NCBI RefSeq assembly: GCF_026151205.1
Contig: NC_087073.1
Coordinates: 2,656,501 to 2,720,500, forward strand
Source of the DNA: Bolinopsis microptera
Taxonomy: Eukaryota > Ctenophora > Tentaculata > Lobata > Bolinopsidae
DNA length: 64,000 nt
Reading direction: 5' to 3'
Part shown: positions 30,354 through 42,986 of the stretch, piece by piece
Position numbering within the stretch: the first letter of the stretch is position 1
How the letters are laid out: each line of letters starts with the position of its first letter
The notes under the pieces: generated by a model
What the model saw: the letters and a program-made list of their open reading frames with translations, nothing else
Databases searched by the model: none
Told to the model about the DNA's origin: nothing
Translations under genes and position numbers: made by a program

Positions 30354-32184
30354 CGTGTTGCTTCCGTTTACCGGAGTTTTTCTGGGTGCTAATTATCCAC
30401 TAGCTGGAAAAGGAGTAAGTGCTAGATATCCACTAGCTGGAAAATAACTAATTGCTAGATATCCACTAGCTGAAGCGGCCCGGGGGGCGGCGTGTGAGTG
30501 AGTGAGTGAGTGGGGGTGGGTTCACCAGGGCTCACCAGGGCCTGGAAATGAGACTGGTGTGTGATCTGATCCAGTCAGTATGGTACACTGTTGCCAGCTG
30601 ACTCACCAGCAACAATGCAAGTCCAAGAAGAAAGAAGGAGAGAACTGTCCGTTATCTGGGTGAGCCACCACCGACAGTGCTCCCACTTCTGTGGGTCTGA
30701 GGGTGTTGGCTCCAAGAACCAGCCGTGAGCAAACAGCGCCTGACCCCCTCTATGGTTAACTTGAGAATAACAGGACTATGCCTTTCTCCAGGCTATTCCG
30801 TTCAGTAACCAGCTGACCCAGCACCACCTCTGATGGAAGATGTGGTTCGGATTGGACTTTGAGCTAGGATTTGTCAGTTTTTCTGTAGACACTAATGCTC
30901 CCTCGAGGAAAGACATGAGCCCCGGCGAAACTGACCAAAAACGTGACAGGGATTCTCACCCTACTACTAGATGATTGTAGAGCGTCCAGTCACACTTCAA
31001 TAAAGAGTGTGGTAAAGCTAACCCGGTCCCCTGAAAAGGTGCTGGTGCTTGTTAGCTGTTAGTGTTGACTTTCAATCAATCAAGGAAGGTTGAAAAAGAG
31101 AGAGCCGGCCTAAACAGTGACACAAAAGTGCAGAACTAGTGTTAATAATTGAAGACGATCTTCTGCTGTACGATGAATTCCTGTTGCGTTGTTAGCTTGA
31201 TCCAGGGGGTTGGCGCCGTGAAGTCTGGAAAAATCGTGCGCGCTATATCTGAATTGCCAGAATAGTGGTGGCACCCTAGATTTAGACCTGTCGCAACCTT
31301 CGCGCCTTCCAGACTAGAGGATGGGAAGGGCTGTGGTACTGAATTGCCCGAATGCAATCCTTTGTTATCGGTCCGCGTATGGGAGCTGACGTGTTCCTTA
31401 AATCTGCGTTGTTCTGGCATCTTTTCTTGTACCCTGTTATATATTACCTGGGGGGAAGTTTCCTGGTGCTTGGTAGCTGTTAGTGTTAGTTTGTTAGGTC
31501 CTGTGGATAGTTTGAGCTGGCAAAACTCAGCCTTCATACTCAGTAAGTGAGTACACCACCCGTTAGTGCCAACCAGGCCACACCACGTGGAGGTTCGGAG
31601 TGGATAATAATGGCCCGATGAATGTTCTCATATAACAACTTTTATACTTGTTCTGATCAGTCACACTTGATTAGATACCAGCGTATTCACGGGTAAAGAA
31701 TGTCAGTTTACTTCCACTTTGATATTATTAGTTTAACAACAAGGTATGATCTATGGTTGCATTTATAGTCTAGAAATAATCTCCACAAATGTTTAGAGCT
31801 ATGTTTAAAATGAATTTTTCTGATTTAAATAAGAGAATTTTGCAGTTTGTTACACAAATATATGAGGAATTAATCATAATCTTTGATATATATCTAACCA
31901 TTAATTGAATCCCACTAATTTTGTCTTGTCTCAATACGGTAGTAGAAATTAGTAAATATATCGTTTTTCCACAATCTATATTATTTGTTATTTTTATAAT
32001 ATGACTATTTATTAACTGTATTAAAGCTGCATGGTACTGATAGAATCTGAGGGGGTCTAATTATTATTATTTAATTATATTTAATTTATTTATACCACTG
32101 GTAATTAAAGATTTTGTTATTTGAATTTGGAAAGTTTGTGTATTTTTATTTTATTAATCAGTTATTTATCCAGGAAAGTTTATC

Positions 32185-33324
32185 ATGTTAACACGGAGTA
32201 AAAGATCCTCAACAGCTGCTGATAAAGAAAAGAGTAACCAAAATTTAATTCCAATCAAAAAGGAAATAAAAACTGAACAGGAGGAGGTGACTGGAATATC
32301 ACATGGTTTTATTTGTCCGAAATGTGAAGCTCACTTCCTTTATGATGAGTTCTTTGTGGAACATATCAGAGAACATCATGGTGAAACAATCAATGATATG
32401 TCTACTAGAAATGTTCTGTTCAGTTCTTTACGATCATCAGTCAGATTGGGCAAAGAAAATACTTCTCCTGTTGGGAAAGTTTTTAAATGTGACGATTGTT
32501 CTTATACCTGTACTGAGAACAGTGATCTTGTGAAACATTTACGTATTCACACGAGAGAGAAACCTTACAAGTGTAAGGAATGTTCATATTATAGTGCTCA
32601 GAAAGGTGATCTCAAGAAACATATGAGGACTCACACGGGAGAGAAACCCTACAAGTGTAATGAATGTTCATATTCTAGTGCTCAGAAATGTTCGCTCACA
32701 GCGCATATAAGGACTCACACCGGAGAGAAACCCTACAAGTGTAAGGAATGTTCATATTGTAGTGCTCAGAAAGGTGATCTCAAGAGACATATGAGGACTC
32801 ACACGGGAGAGAAACCCTACAAGTGTAATGAATGTTCATATACTTCCTCTGTTAAATCAAATCTTATTACACACCAACGTACTCACATGGGAGAGAAACC
32901 ATACAAGTGCAAGGAATGTTCATATTGTAGTGCTCAGAAAAGTGATGTCAAGAAACATATGAGGACTCACACGGGAGAGAAACCCTACAAGTGTAACCAA
33001 TGTTCATTTTGTAGTGCTCGAAAAGGTGATCTCACATTACATATTAGGACACACACGGGAGAGAAACCCTACAAGTGTAATGAATGTTCATATACTTGCT
33101 CTGTTAAATCAAATCTTATTATACACCAACGTACTCACACGGGAGAGAAACCCTACAAGTGTAAGGAATGTTCATATTCTTGTGCTCAGAAAGGTCATCT
33201 CTCATTACATATAAGGACTCACACTGGAGAGAAACCCTTCAAGTGTAAGGAATGTTCATATACTTGCTCTGATAAATCAAGTCTTGTCAGACATCAACGT
33301 ACTCACACGGGAGAGAAACTCTAA
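32185..33324 (+). CDS. C2H2 zinc-finger protein, array unit A (intact)
   Basis: 379 residues. The N-terminus MLTRSKRSS is followed by two consensus SUMO-attachment motifs (IKKE at 24-27, IKTE at 28-31) and a lone divergent finger CPKC...HIREHH (44-65). Then come ten tandem C2H2 fingers joined by TGEKPYKC linkers, ending THTGEKL. Such proteins bind DNA through finger contact residues in the nucleus. The fingers fall into two alternating types, [14 protein letters not shown] and [14 protein letters not shown], so target specificity is probably a two-letter pattern. Finger one has the linker TREKPYKC. The N-terminus is not a KRAB, BTB or SCAN domain. Start chosen because all units share it. Confidence 0.9.
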   Translation: MLTRSKRSSTAADKEKSNQNLIPIKKEIKTEQEEVTGISHGFICPKCEAHFLYDEFFVEHIREHHGETINDMSTRNVLFSSLRSSVRLGKENTSPVGKVFKCDDCSYTCTENSDLVKHLRIHTREKPYKCKECSYYSAQKGDLKKHMRTHTGEKPYKCNECSYSSAQKCSLTAHIRTHTGEKPYKCKECSYCSAQKGDLKRHMRTHTGEKPYKCNECSYTSSVKSNLITHQRTHMGEKPYKCKECSYCSAQKSDVKKHMRTHTGEKPYKCNQCSFCSARKGDLTLHIRTHTGEKPYKCNECSYTCSVKSNLIIHQRTHTGEKPYKCKECSYSCAQKGHLSLHIRTHTGEKPFKCKECSYTCSDKSSLVRHQRTHTGEKL

Positions 33325-33936
33325 ATTTGCCAGGAATGTTCTCATATAACAACTTTTATACTTGTTCTGATCAGTCACACTTTATTAGATATCAGCGTAT
33401 TCACGGGTAAAGAATGTCAGTTTACTTCCACTTTTATATTATTAGTTGAACAACAACGAGGTATGATCTATGGTTGCATTTAAAGTTTAGAAATAATCTC
33501 CACAAATGTTTAGAGCTATGTTTCAAATGAATTTTTCTGATTTTTAAATGAAAGAATTTTGCAGTTTGTTGCACAAATAAGTAAGGAATTAAAACCATAA
33601 TCTTTGATATATTATTAGATATATCTAACCATTAATTGAATCCCACTGATTTTGTCTTGTCTCAATAGTAGAAATTAGTAAATGTATCGTTTTTCCACAA
33701 TCTATATTATTTGTTATTTTTATAATATGACTATGATATGACATTTATTAACTGCATTATAGCTGCATGGTACTGATATAATATAGATATCTGAGGGCCG
33801 AGGGGGTCTAATTATTATAATTTAATAATATTCCATTTATTTATACCCACTGGTAATTAAAGATTTGGTTATTTGAATTTGGAAAGTTTGTCTATTTTTA
33901 TTTTATTAATCAGTTACTAATGCAGGAAAGTTTGCC

Positions 33937-34740
33937 ATATTAACACGGAGTAAAAGATCCACAACAGTTGCTGATAAAGAAAGAAGTAACAGAAATTTAA
34001 TTTCGATCAAAAAGGAAATAAAAACTGAACAGGAGGAGGTGACTAGAATATCACATGGTTTCATTTGTCCGAAATGTGAAGCTCACTTCCTCTATGATGA
34101 GTTCTTTGTGGAACATATCAGAGAACATCATGATGAAAAAATCAATGATATGTCTACTAGAAATGTCTTGTTAAATTCTTTACGATCATCAGACAGGTTG
34201 GGCAAAGAAAGTACTTCTCCTGTTGAGAGTGATTTTAAATGTGACGATTGTTCTTATACCTGTACTGAGAACAGTAATCTTGTGAAACATTTACGTATTC
34301 ACACGGGAGAGAAATCCTACGAGTGCCAGGAATGTTCATATTGTAGTGCTCAGAAAGGTGATCTCAAGAAACATATGAGGACTCACACCGGAGAGAAACC
34401 CTACAAGTGTAAGGAATGTTCATATTGTAGTGCTCAGAAAGGTGATCTCAAGAAACATATGAGGACTCACACGGGAGAGAAACCCTACAAGTGTAAGGAA
34501 TGTTCATATACTTGCTCTGTTAAATCAAGTCTTATAATACACCAACATACTCACACAGGAGAGAAACCCAACAAGTGCAAGGAATGTTCATATTGTAGTG
34601 CTCAGAAATGTGATCTCAATAAACATATGAGGACTCACACGGGAGAGAAACCCTACAAGTGTAAGGAATGTTCATATACTTGCTCTGTTAAATCACGTCT
34701 TGTCAGACATCAACGTACTCACACGGGAGAGAAACTCTAA
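33937..34740 (+). pseudogene. C2H2 zinc-finger gene, array unit B (start lost)
   Basis: The unit is open from the position of the usual start to the TAA at 34738-34740, but the ATG is ATA at 33937-33939. The next in-frame ATG lies only after the divergent CPKC finger. It has six tandem fingers instead of ten. Two adjacent [14 protein letters not shown] fingers are identical, a sign of recent finger duplication. It could still be translated from an upstream exon, which I cannot see, so the pseudogene call is moderate. Confidence 0.65.
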
Positions 34741-35349
34741 ATTTGCCAGGAATGTTCTTATACAACTCTTATAGTTATACTTGTTCTGATCAGTCACACT
34801 TTATTAGATACCAGCGTATTCACGGGTAAAGAATGTCAGTTTACTTCCACTTTTATATTATTAGTTCAACAACGAGGTATGATCAATGATTGTATTTATT
34901 GTTTAGAAATAATCTCCACCAATGTTTAGAGCTATGTTTGACATGATTTTTCTGATTTTTAAATGAAAGAATTTTGCAGTTTGTTGCACAAATAAGTAAG
35001 GAATTAATCATAATCTTTGATATATTATTAGATATATCTAACCATTAATTGAATCCCACTGATTTTGTCTTGTCTCAATAGTAGAAATTAGTAAATGTAT
35101 CGTTGTTTCCACAATCTATTAATATTATTTGTTATTTTTGTAATATGACTATGATATGACATTTTTTAACTGCATTAAAGCTGCATGGTACTGATAGAAA
35201 AGAGATATCTGAGGGGGTCTAATTATTATAATTTAATAATAAATTCCATTTATTTATACCCACTGGTAATTAAAGATTTTGTTATTTGAATTTGGAAAGT
35301 TTGTGTATTTTTATTTTATTAATCAGTTACTAATGCAGGAAAGTTTGCC

Positions 35350-36489
35350 ATGTTAACACGGAGTAAAACATCCACAACAGTTGCTGATAAAGAAAGAAGT
35401 AACAGAAATTTAATTTCGATCAAAAAGGAAATAAAAACTGAACAGGAGGAGGTGACTAGAATATCACATGGTTTCATTTGTCCGAAATGTGAAGCTCACT
35501 TCCTCTATGATGAGTTCTTTGTGGAACATATCAGAGAACATCATGATGAAAAAATCAATGATATGTCTACTAGAAATGTCTTGTTAAATTCTTTACGATC
35601 ATCAGACAGGTTGGGCAAAGAAAGTACTTCTCCTGTTGAGAGTGATTTTAAATGTGACGATTGTTCTTATACCTGTACTGAGAACAGTAATCTTGTGAAA
35701 CATTTACGTATTCACACGGGAGAGAAATCCTACGAGTGCCAGGAATGTTCATATTGTAGTGCTCAGAAAGGTGATCTCAAGAAACATATGAGGACTCACA
35801 CGGGAGAGAAATCCTACAAGTGTAAGGAATGTTCATATACTTGCTCTGTTAAATCAAGTCTTATAATACACCAACGTACTCACACAGGAGAAAAACCCTA
35901 CAAGTGCAAGGAATGTTCATATTGTAGTGCTCAGAAATGTGATCTCATTAAACATATGAGGACTCACACGGGAGAGAAACCCTACGAGTGTAAGGAATGT
36001 TCATATACTTTCTCTGTTAAATCAAGGCTTATCAGACACCAACGTACTCACACGGGAGAGAAACCCTACAAGTGTAACCGATGTTCATATTGTAGTGCTC
36101 GGAAAGGTGATCTCAAGAATCATATGAAGACTCACACGGGAGAGAGACCCTACAAGTGTAACCGATGTTCATTTTGTAGTGCTCGGAAAGGTGATCTCAT
36201 TAAACATATGAGGACTCACACGGGAGAGAAACCCTACAAGTGTAAGGAATGTTCATATACTTGCTCTGATAAATCACGTCTTGTCAGACACCACCGAACT
36301 CACACGGGAGAGAAACCCTACAAGTGTAAGGAATGTTCATATTCTTGTGCTCAGAAAGGTCATCTCTCATTACATATAAGGACTCACACTGGAGAGAAAC
36401 CCTTCAAGTGTAAGGAATGTTCATATACTTGCTCTGATAAATCAAGTCTTGTCAGACATCAACGTACTCACGCGGGAGAGAAACTCTAA
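35350..36489 (+). CDS. C2H2 zinc-finger protein, array unit C (intact)
   Basis: 379 residues with the shared N-terminus (MLTRSKTST, SUMO motifs, CPKC finger) and ten tandem fingers. The order of finger types differs from unit A: fingers 6 and 7 are both CSARKGDL types. The first ~210 bp and the 3' third are almost the same as unit B and unit A respectively, suggesting gene conversion or unequal crossing over within the array. One linker reads TGERPYKC. Confidence 0.9.
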   Translation: MLTRSKTSTTVADKERSNRNLISIKKEIKTEQEEVTRISHGFICPKCEAHFLYDEFFVEHIREHHDEKINDMSTRNVLLNSLRSSDRLGKESTSPVESDFKCDDCSYTCTENSNLVKHLRIHTGEKSYECQECSYCSAQKGDLKKHMRTHTGEKSYKCKECSYTCSVKSSLIIHQRTHTGEKPYKCKECSYCSAQKCDLIKHMRTHTGEKPYECKECSYTFSVKSRLIRHQRTHTGEKPYKCNRCSYCSARKGDLKNHMKTHTGERPYKCNRCSFCSARKGDLIKHMRTHTGEKPYKCKECSYTCSDKSRLVRHHRTHTGEKPYKCKECSYSCAQKGHLSLHIRTHTGEKPFKCKECSYTCSDKSSLVRHQRTHAGEKL

Positions 36490-37102
36490 ATTTGCCAGGA
36501 ATGTTCTCATATAACAACTTTTATACTTGTTCTGATCAGTCACACTTTATTAGATATCAGCGTATTCACGGGTAAAGAATGTCAGTTTACTTCCACTTTT
36601 ATATTATTAGTCACTGAACAACAACGCGGTATGATCTATGGTTGCATTTAAAGTTTAGAAATAATCTCCACAAATGTTTAGAGCTATGTTTGAAATGAAT
36701 TTTTCTGATTTTTAAATGAAAGAATTTTGCAGTTTGTTGCACAAATAAGTAAGGAATTAATCATAATCTTTGATATATTATTAGATATATCTAACCATTA
36801 ATTGAATCCCACTGATTTTGTCTTGTCTCAATAGTAGAAATTAGTAAATGTATCGTTTTTCCACAATCTATATTATTTGTTATTTTTATAATATGACTAT
36901 GATATGACATTTATTAACTGCATTATAGCTGCATGGTACTGATATAATATAGATATCTGAGGGCCGAGGGGGTCTAATTATTATAATTTAATAATATTCC
37001 ATTTATTTATACCCACTGGTAATTAAAGATTTGGTTATTTGAATTTGGAAAGTTTGTCTATTTTTATTTTATTAATAAGTTATTAATGCAGGAAAGTTTG
37101 TC

Positions 37103-38157
<1,055 letters not shown>

Positions 38158-38419
38158 ATTTGCCAGGAATGTTTTTATATAACAACTTTTATACTTGTTC
38201 TGATCAGTCACACTTTATTAGATATCAGCGTATTCACGGGTAAAGAATGTCAGTTAACTTCCACTTTTATATTATTAGTTCAACAACGAGTTATGATGTA
38301 TGGTTGCATTTAAAGTTTAGAAATAATCTCCACAAATGTTTAGAGCTATTTTTAAATGAAAGAATTTTGCAGTCTGTTGCACAAATAAGTAAGGAATTAA
38401 TCATAATCTTTGATATATT

Positions 38420-40998
38420 GGGGGGGGGGGGGTGTCACGTCCGTCTATGTCCGCTTGTCTCATAGAATCCAAAAAGGACAGGACATAGGCGGACATAGGC
38501 GGACATAGGCGGACATAGACGGACATAGGCGGACATAGGCGGACATAGACGGACATAGGCGGACATTAATGGACACCTAAATTGCTAAATAAAATGTTCA
38601 ATTTTTGCTGTTATAGGGGGATCATGTTTTTTGTCCGTTCAATACCCTATATTTTCAAAACGGACAAAAAATAGAGCGGCAAAAACGGACAAAAATGGAA
38701 ATAACATTTAGATGCTTCCTCCTCCTACTCTTCCTCCTCCTCCCCCTGGGTCTTCCTGATCTTCCTCAGTCCTCTTCCTCCTCCCCTCCCCATTCCTCCT
38801 CCTCCTCCTGAGTCCTCCTCAGTCCTCCTCCTTCTCAGTCATCGTCAGTTCCTTCTGAGTCCTCCTCCTGAGTCCTCCTCCTCCTCCCTCTCAGTCATCC
38901 TCCTCAGTCATCCTCCTCAGCCATCCTCCCCAGCCATCCTCCCCAGCCATCCTCCTCAGTACTCCTCAGTCCTCCTCCTTCTCAGTCATCCTCCTCAGTA
39001 CTCCTCAGTCCTCCTCCTTCTCAGTCATCGTCAGTTCCTTCTGAGTCCTCCTCCCCAGTCCTCTTCCTCCTCCCCTCCTCAGTTCTCCTCCTCCTGGGTC
39101 CTCCTCCTCCTCTTCATCCTCCTCCTCTTCCTCCTCAGTCCTCAGTCCTCCTCCTCATCCTTCTCCTCAGTCCTCCATCCTCCTCCTCAGTCCTCCCCCA
39201 GTCCCCCTCCTCCTCCTCCTATTCAGTCCTCCTCCTCCTCCTCCTCCTTCTCAGTCCTCCTCAGTCCTGATCCTCCTCCTCCTCCTCCTCCTCTTCCCTT
39301 TCAGTCATCCTCCTCAGCCATCCTCCTCAGTCCTCCTCCTCCTGGGTCCTCCTCCTCCTCTTCATCGTCCTCTTCCTCCTCGGTCCTCAGTCCTCCTCCT
39401 CCTGGGTCCTCCTCCTCATCCTTCTCATCAGTCCTCCTCCTCCCCAGTCCTCTCCCAGTCCCCCTCCTTCTCCTCAGTCCTCCTCCTCCTGGGTCCTCCT
39501 CCTCCTCTTCATCCTCCTCCTCTTCCTCCTCAGTCCTCAGTCCTCCTCCTCATCCTTCTCCTCAGTCCTCCATCCTCCTCCTCAGTCCTCCCCCAGTCCC
39601 CCTCCTCCTCCTCCTATTCAGTCCTCCTCCTCCTCCTCCTCCTTCTCAGTCCTCCTCAGTCCTGATCCTCCTCCTCCTCCTCCTCCTCTTCCCTTTCAGT
39701 CATCCTCCTCAGCCATCCTCCTCAGTCCTCCTCCTCCTGGGTCCTCCTCCTCCTCTTCATCGTCCTCTTCCTCCTCGGTCCTCAGTCCTCCTCCTCCTGG
39801 GTCCTCCTCCTCATCCTTCTCATCAGTCCTCCTCCTCCCCAGTCCTCTCCCAGTCCCCCTCCTTCTCCTCCTCCTATTCAGTCCTCCTCCTCCTCCTCCT
39901 CAGTTCTCCTCAGTCATCCTCCTCAGTCATCCTCCTCAGCCATCCTCCCCAGCCATCCTCCTCAGCCATCCTCCTCAGTACTCCTCAGTCCTCCTCCTTC
40001 TCAGTCATCGTCAGTTCCTTCTGAGTCCTCCTCCTGAGTCCTCCTCCTCCTCCCTCTCAGTCATCCTCCTCAGTCATCCTCCTCAGCCATCCTCCCCAGC
40101 CATCCTCCCCAGCCATCCTCCTCAGTACTCCTCAGTCCTCCTCCTTCTCAGTCATCCTCCTCAGTACTCCTCAGTCCTCCTCCTTCTCAGTCATCGTCAG
40201 TTCCTTCTGAGTCCTCCTCCCCAGTCCTCTTCCTCCTCCCCTCCTCAGTTCTCCTCCTCCTGGGTCCTCCTCCTCCTCTTCATCCTCATCAGTCCTCAAC
40301 AGTTCTCCTCCTCCCCAGTCCTCCTCCTCCTCCTGGGGCCTTTTCCTGGGTCCTCCTCCTCCTGGGTCCTCCTCCTCCTGGGTCCTCCTTCTCCTCCTCA
40401 GTCCTTCTCCTCCTCCTCCTCAGTCCTCTTCCTCCTCTTCCTCCTCCTCCTCCCTCTCAGTCATCCTCCTCAGCCATCCTCCTCAGCCATCCTCCTGAGT
40501 CCTCCTCCTTCTCAGTCCTCCTCAGTCCTCCTCCTGAGTCCTCCTCCTCCTGAGTCATCCTCCTCAGTTCTCCTCCTCCTCCTCCTAGGTCCTCCTTCTG
40601 GGTCCTCCTCCTCCTCCTCCTGGGTCTTCCTGATCCTTCTCCTCCCTCTCAGTCATCCTCCTCAGTCATCCTCCTCAGTCATCCTCCTCAGCCATCCTCC
40701 TCAGCCATCCTTCTCAGTACTCTTCAGTACTCTTCAGTCCTCAAAATGTTTGTCCGCTAATGTCCACCAATGTCCGCTAATGTCCACCAATGTCCATCCA
40801 AGTCCGCCAATGTCCGTCCGGGTCCCCCAATGTCCGTCCGAGTCCGCCAATGTCCGTCCGAGTCCGCCAATGTCCGTCCAAGTCCGCCAATGTCCGTCCG
40901 TGTCCGCCAATGTCCCAAAAAACACGTCCGTTGTCTCATAGAATCCAAAAAGGACAGGACATAGGCGGACATAGACGGACATGACACCCCCCCCCCCC
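38420..40998. mobile_element. 2.6-kb satellite foldback element with G-tract ends
   Basis: Flanked by TATATT at 38414-38419 and 40999-41004; other units have it once. It begins with a run of 13 G then TGTCACGTCCGTCTATGTCC, and ends with the inverse GGACATAGACGGACATGACA and a C run. Inside the ends are GGACATAGGC decamers (about 38480-38570) and GTCCGCCAAT decamers (about 40750-40915). The body (about 38710-40740) is a pyrimidine-rich TCCTCCTCAGTCC satellite in which blocks of about 400 bp and 1.2 kb recur. Both ends share CATAGAATCCAAAAAGGACA. No protein is encoded. Confidence 0.88.
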
Positions 40999-41322
40999 TA
41001 TATTATTAGATATATCTAACCATTAATTGAATCCCACTGATTTTGTCTTGTCTCAATAGTAGAAATTAGTAAATGTATCGTTTTTCCACAATCTATATTA
41101 TTTGTTATTTTTATAATATGACTATGATATGACATTTATTAACTGCATTAAAGCTGCATGGTACTGATAGAAAAGAGATATCTGAGGGGGTCTAATTATT
41201 ATAATTTAATAATAAATTCCATTTATTTATACCCACTGGTAATTAAAGATTTGGTTATTTAAATTTGGAAAGTTTGTCTATTTTTATTTTATTAATCAGT
41301 TACTAATGCAGGAAAGTTTGTC

Positions 41323-42375
41323 ATGTTAACACGGAGTAAAAGATCCACAACAGTTGCTGATAAAGAAAAGAGTAACAAAAATTTAATTTCGATCAAAAAG
41401 GAAATAAAAACTGAACAGGAGGAGGTGACTAGAATATCACATGGTTTCATTTGTCCGAAATGTGAAGCTCACTTCCTCTATGATGAGTTCTTTGTGGAAC
41501 ATATCAGAGAACATCATGATGAAAAAATCAATGATATGTCTACTAAAGATGTCCTGTTAAATTCTTTACGATCATCAGACAGGTTGGGCAAAGAAAGTAC
41601 TTCTCCTGTTGAGAGTGATTTTAAATGTGACGATTGTTCTTATACCTTTATACCTGTAATGAGAACAGTGACCTTGTGAAACATTTACGTATTCACACGG
41701 GAGAGAAATCCTACGAGTGCCAGGAATGTTCATATTGTAGTGCTCAGAAAGGTGATCTCAAGAAACATATAATGAGGACTCACACGGGAGAGAAACCCTA
41801 CAAGTGTAAGGAATGTTCATATACTTTCTCTGTTAAATCAAGTCTTATCAGACACCAACGTACTCACACGGGAGAGAAACCCTACAAGTGTAACCGATGC
41901 TCGGAAAGGTCATCTCTCATTACATATAAGGACTCACACTGGAGAGAAACCCTTCAAGTGTAAGGAATGTTCATATACTTGCTCTGATAAATCACGTCTT
42001 GTCATACACCACCGAACTCACACGGGAGAGAAACCCTACAAGTGTAAGGAATGTTCATATTCTTGTGCTCAGAAAGGTCATCTCTCATTACATATAAGGA
42101 CTCACACTGGAGAGAAACCCTACAAGTGTAAGGAATGTTCATATTCTTGTGCTCAGAAAGGTCATCTCTCATTACATATAAGGACTCACACTGGAGAGAA
42201 ACCCTACAAGTGTAAGGAATGTTCATATTCTTGTGCTCAGAAAGGTCATCTCTCATTACATATAAGGACTCACACTGGAGAGAAACCCTTCAAGTGTAAG
42301 GAATGTTCATATACTTGCTCTGATAAATCAAGTCTTGTCAGACATCAACGTACTCACACGGGAGAAAAACTCTAA
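41323..42375 (+). pseudogene. C2H2 zinc-finger gene, array unit E (two frameshifts)
   Basis: The N-terminus is normal up to the first finger. An eight-base insertion at about 41645 (repeated TTATACC) then shifts the frame. Later a 3-base insertion (41770) and a 14-base deletion (about 41900) bring the original frame back, so the last fingers to the TAA at 42373-42375 are in the first frame. Three consecutive [14 protein letters not shown] fingers are near-identical, showing recent finger amplification. Confidence 0.85.
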
Positions 42376-42986
42376 ATTTGCCAGGAATGTTCTCATATAA
42401 CAACTTTTATACTTGTTCTGATCAGTCACACTTTATTAGATACCAGCGTATTCACGGGTAAAGAATGTCAGTTTACTTCACTTTTATATTATTAGTTGAA
42501 CAACAACGAGGTATGATCTATGGTTGCATTTAAAGTTTAGAAATAATCTCCACAAATGTTTAGAGCTATGTTTGAAATGAATTTTTCTGATTTTTAAATG
42601 AAAGAATTTTGCAGTTTGTTGCACAAATAAGTAAGGAATTAATCATAATCTTTGATATATTATTAGATATATCTAACCATTAATTGAATCCCACTGATTT
42701 TGTCTTGTCTCAATAGTAGAAATTAGTAAATGTATCGTTTTTCCACAATCTATATATTATTTGTTATTTTTATAATATGACTATGATATGACATTTTTTA
42801 ACTGAGTTATAGCTGCATGGTACTGATATAATATAGATATCTGAGGGCTGAGGGGGTCTAATTATTATAATTTAATAATATTCCATTTATTTATACCCAC
42901 TGGTAATTAAAGATTTGGTTATTTGAATTTGGAAAGTTTGTCTATTTTTATTTTATTAATCAGTTACTAATGCAGGAAAGTTTGCC

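Larger units (their letters stand above)
24928..30963 (-). mobile_element. Family Y retroposon split by the LTR element
   Basis: Flanked by CTACTAGATGATT at 24915-24927 and 30964-30976. A T run at the left marks the poly(A) tail on the minus strand; the minus-strand 5' end is GGGTGAGAATCCCTGTCACG. Without the LTR element (25318-30353 plus one CGTGT) it is about 1 kb. It shares blocks with 21901-22637 and 5565-6189. Near 30405-30480 there are repeats of CTAGATATCCACTAGCTG. Confidence 0.85.
23659..31619 (-). mobile_element. Compound insertion: old LINE holding younger elements
   Basis: The word GAATGTTCTC stands at 23649-23658 and 31620-31629, and all intact zinc-finger units carry it once, so about 8 kb were inserted here. 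Outer parts (23659-24914 and 30977-31619) read on the minus strand as a decayed LINE: a tail of AG repeats at the left and, near 24450-24560, a broken RNase H motif (VPGHD, then KELADEFARD). Inside sit a family Y retroposon (24928-30963) and, inside that, an LTR element. A 131-codon minus frame at 31142-31537 is of unknown function. Confidence 0.75.

Noticed and set aside
31142-31537. 131-codon minus frame as a missing WDR7 exon or host gene
   Set aside because: No WDR7 landmarks; it lies inside the LINE insertion bounded by GAATGTTCTC repeats.
40734-40987. Six overlapping small frames in both strands
   Set aside because: All fall in the GTCCGCCAAT decamer array of the foldback element.
42002-42256. 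Antisense frame with three identical 28-residue blocks (also 37323-37586)
   Set aside because: Mirror of tandem zinc-finger coding repeats on the plus strand.
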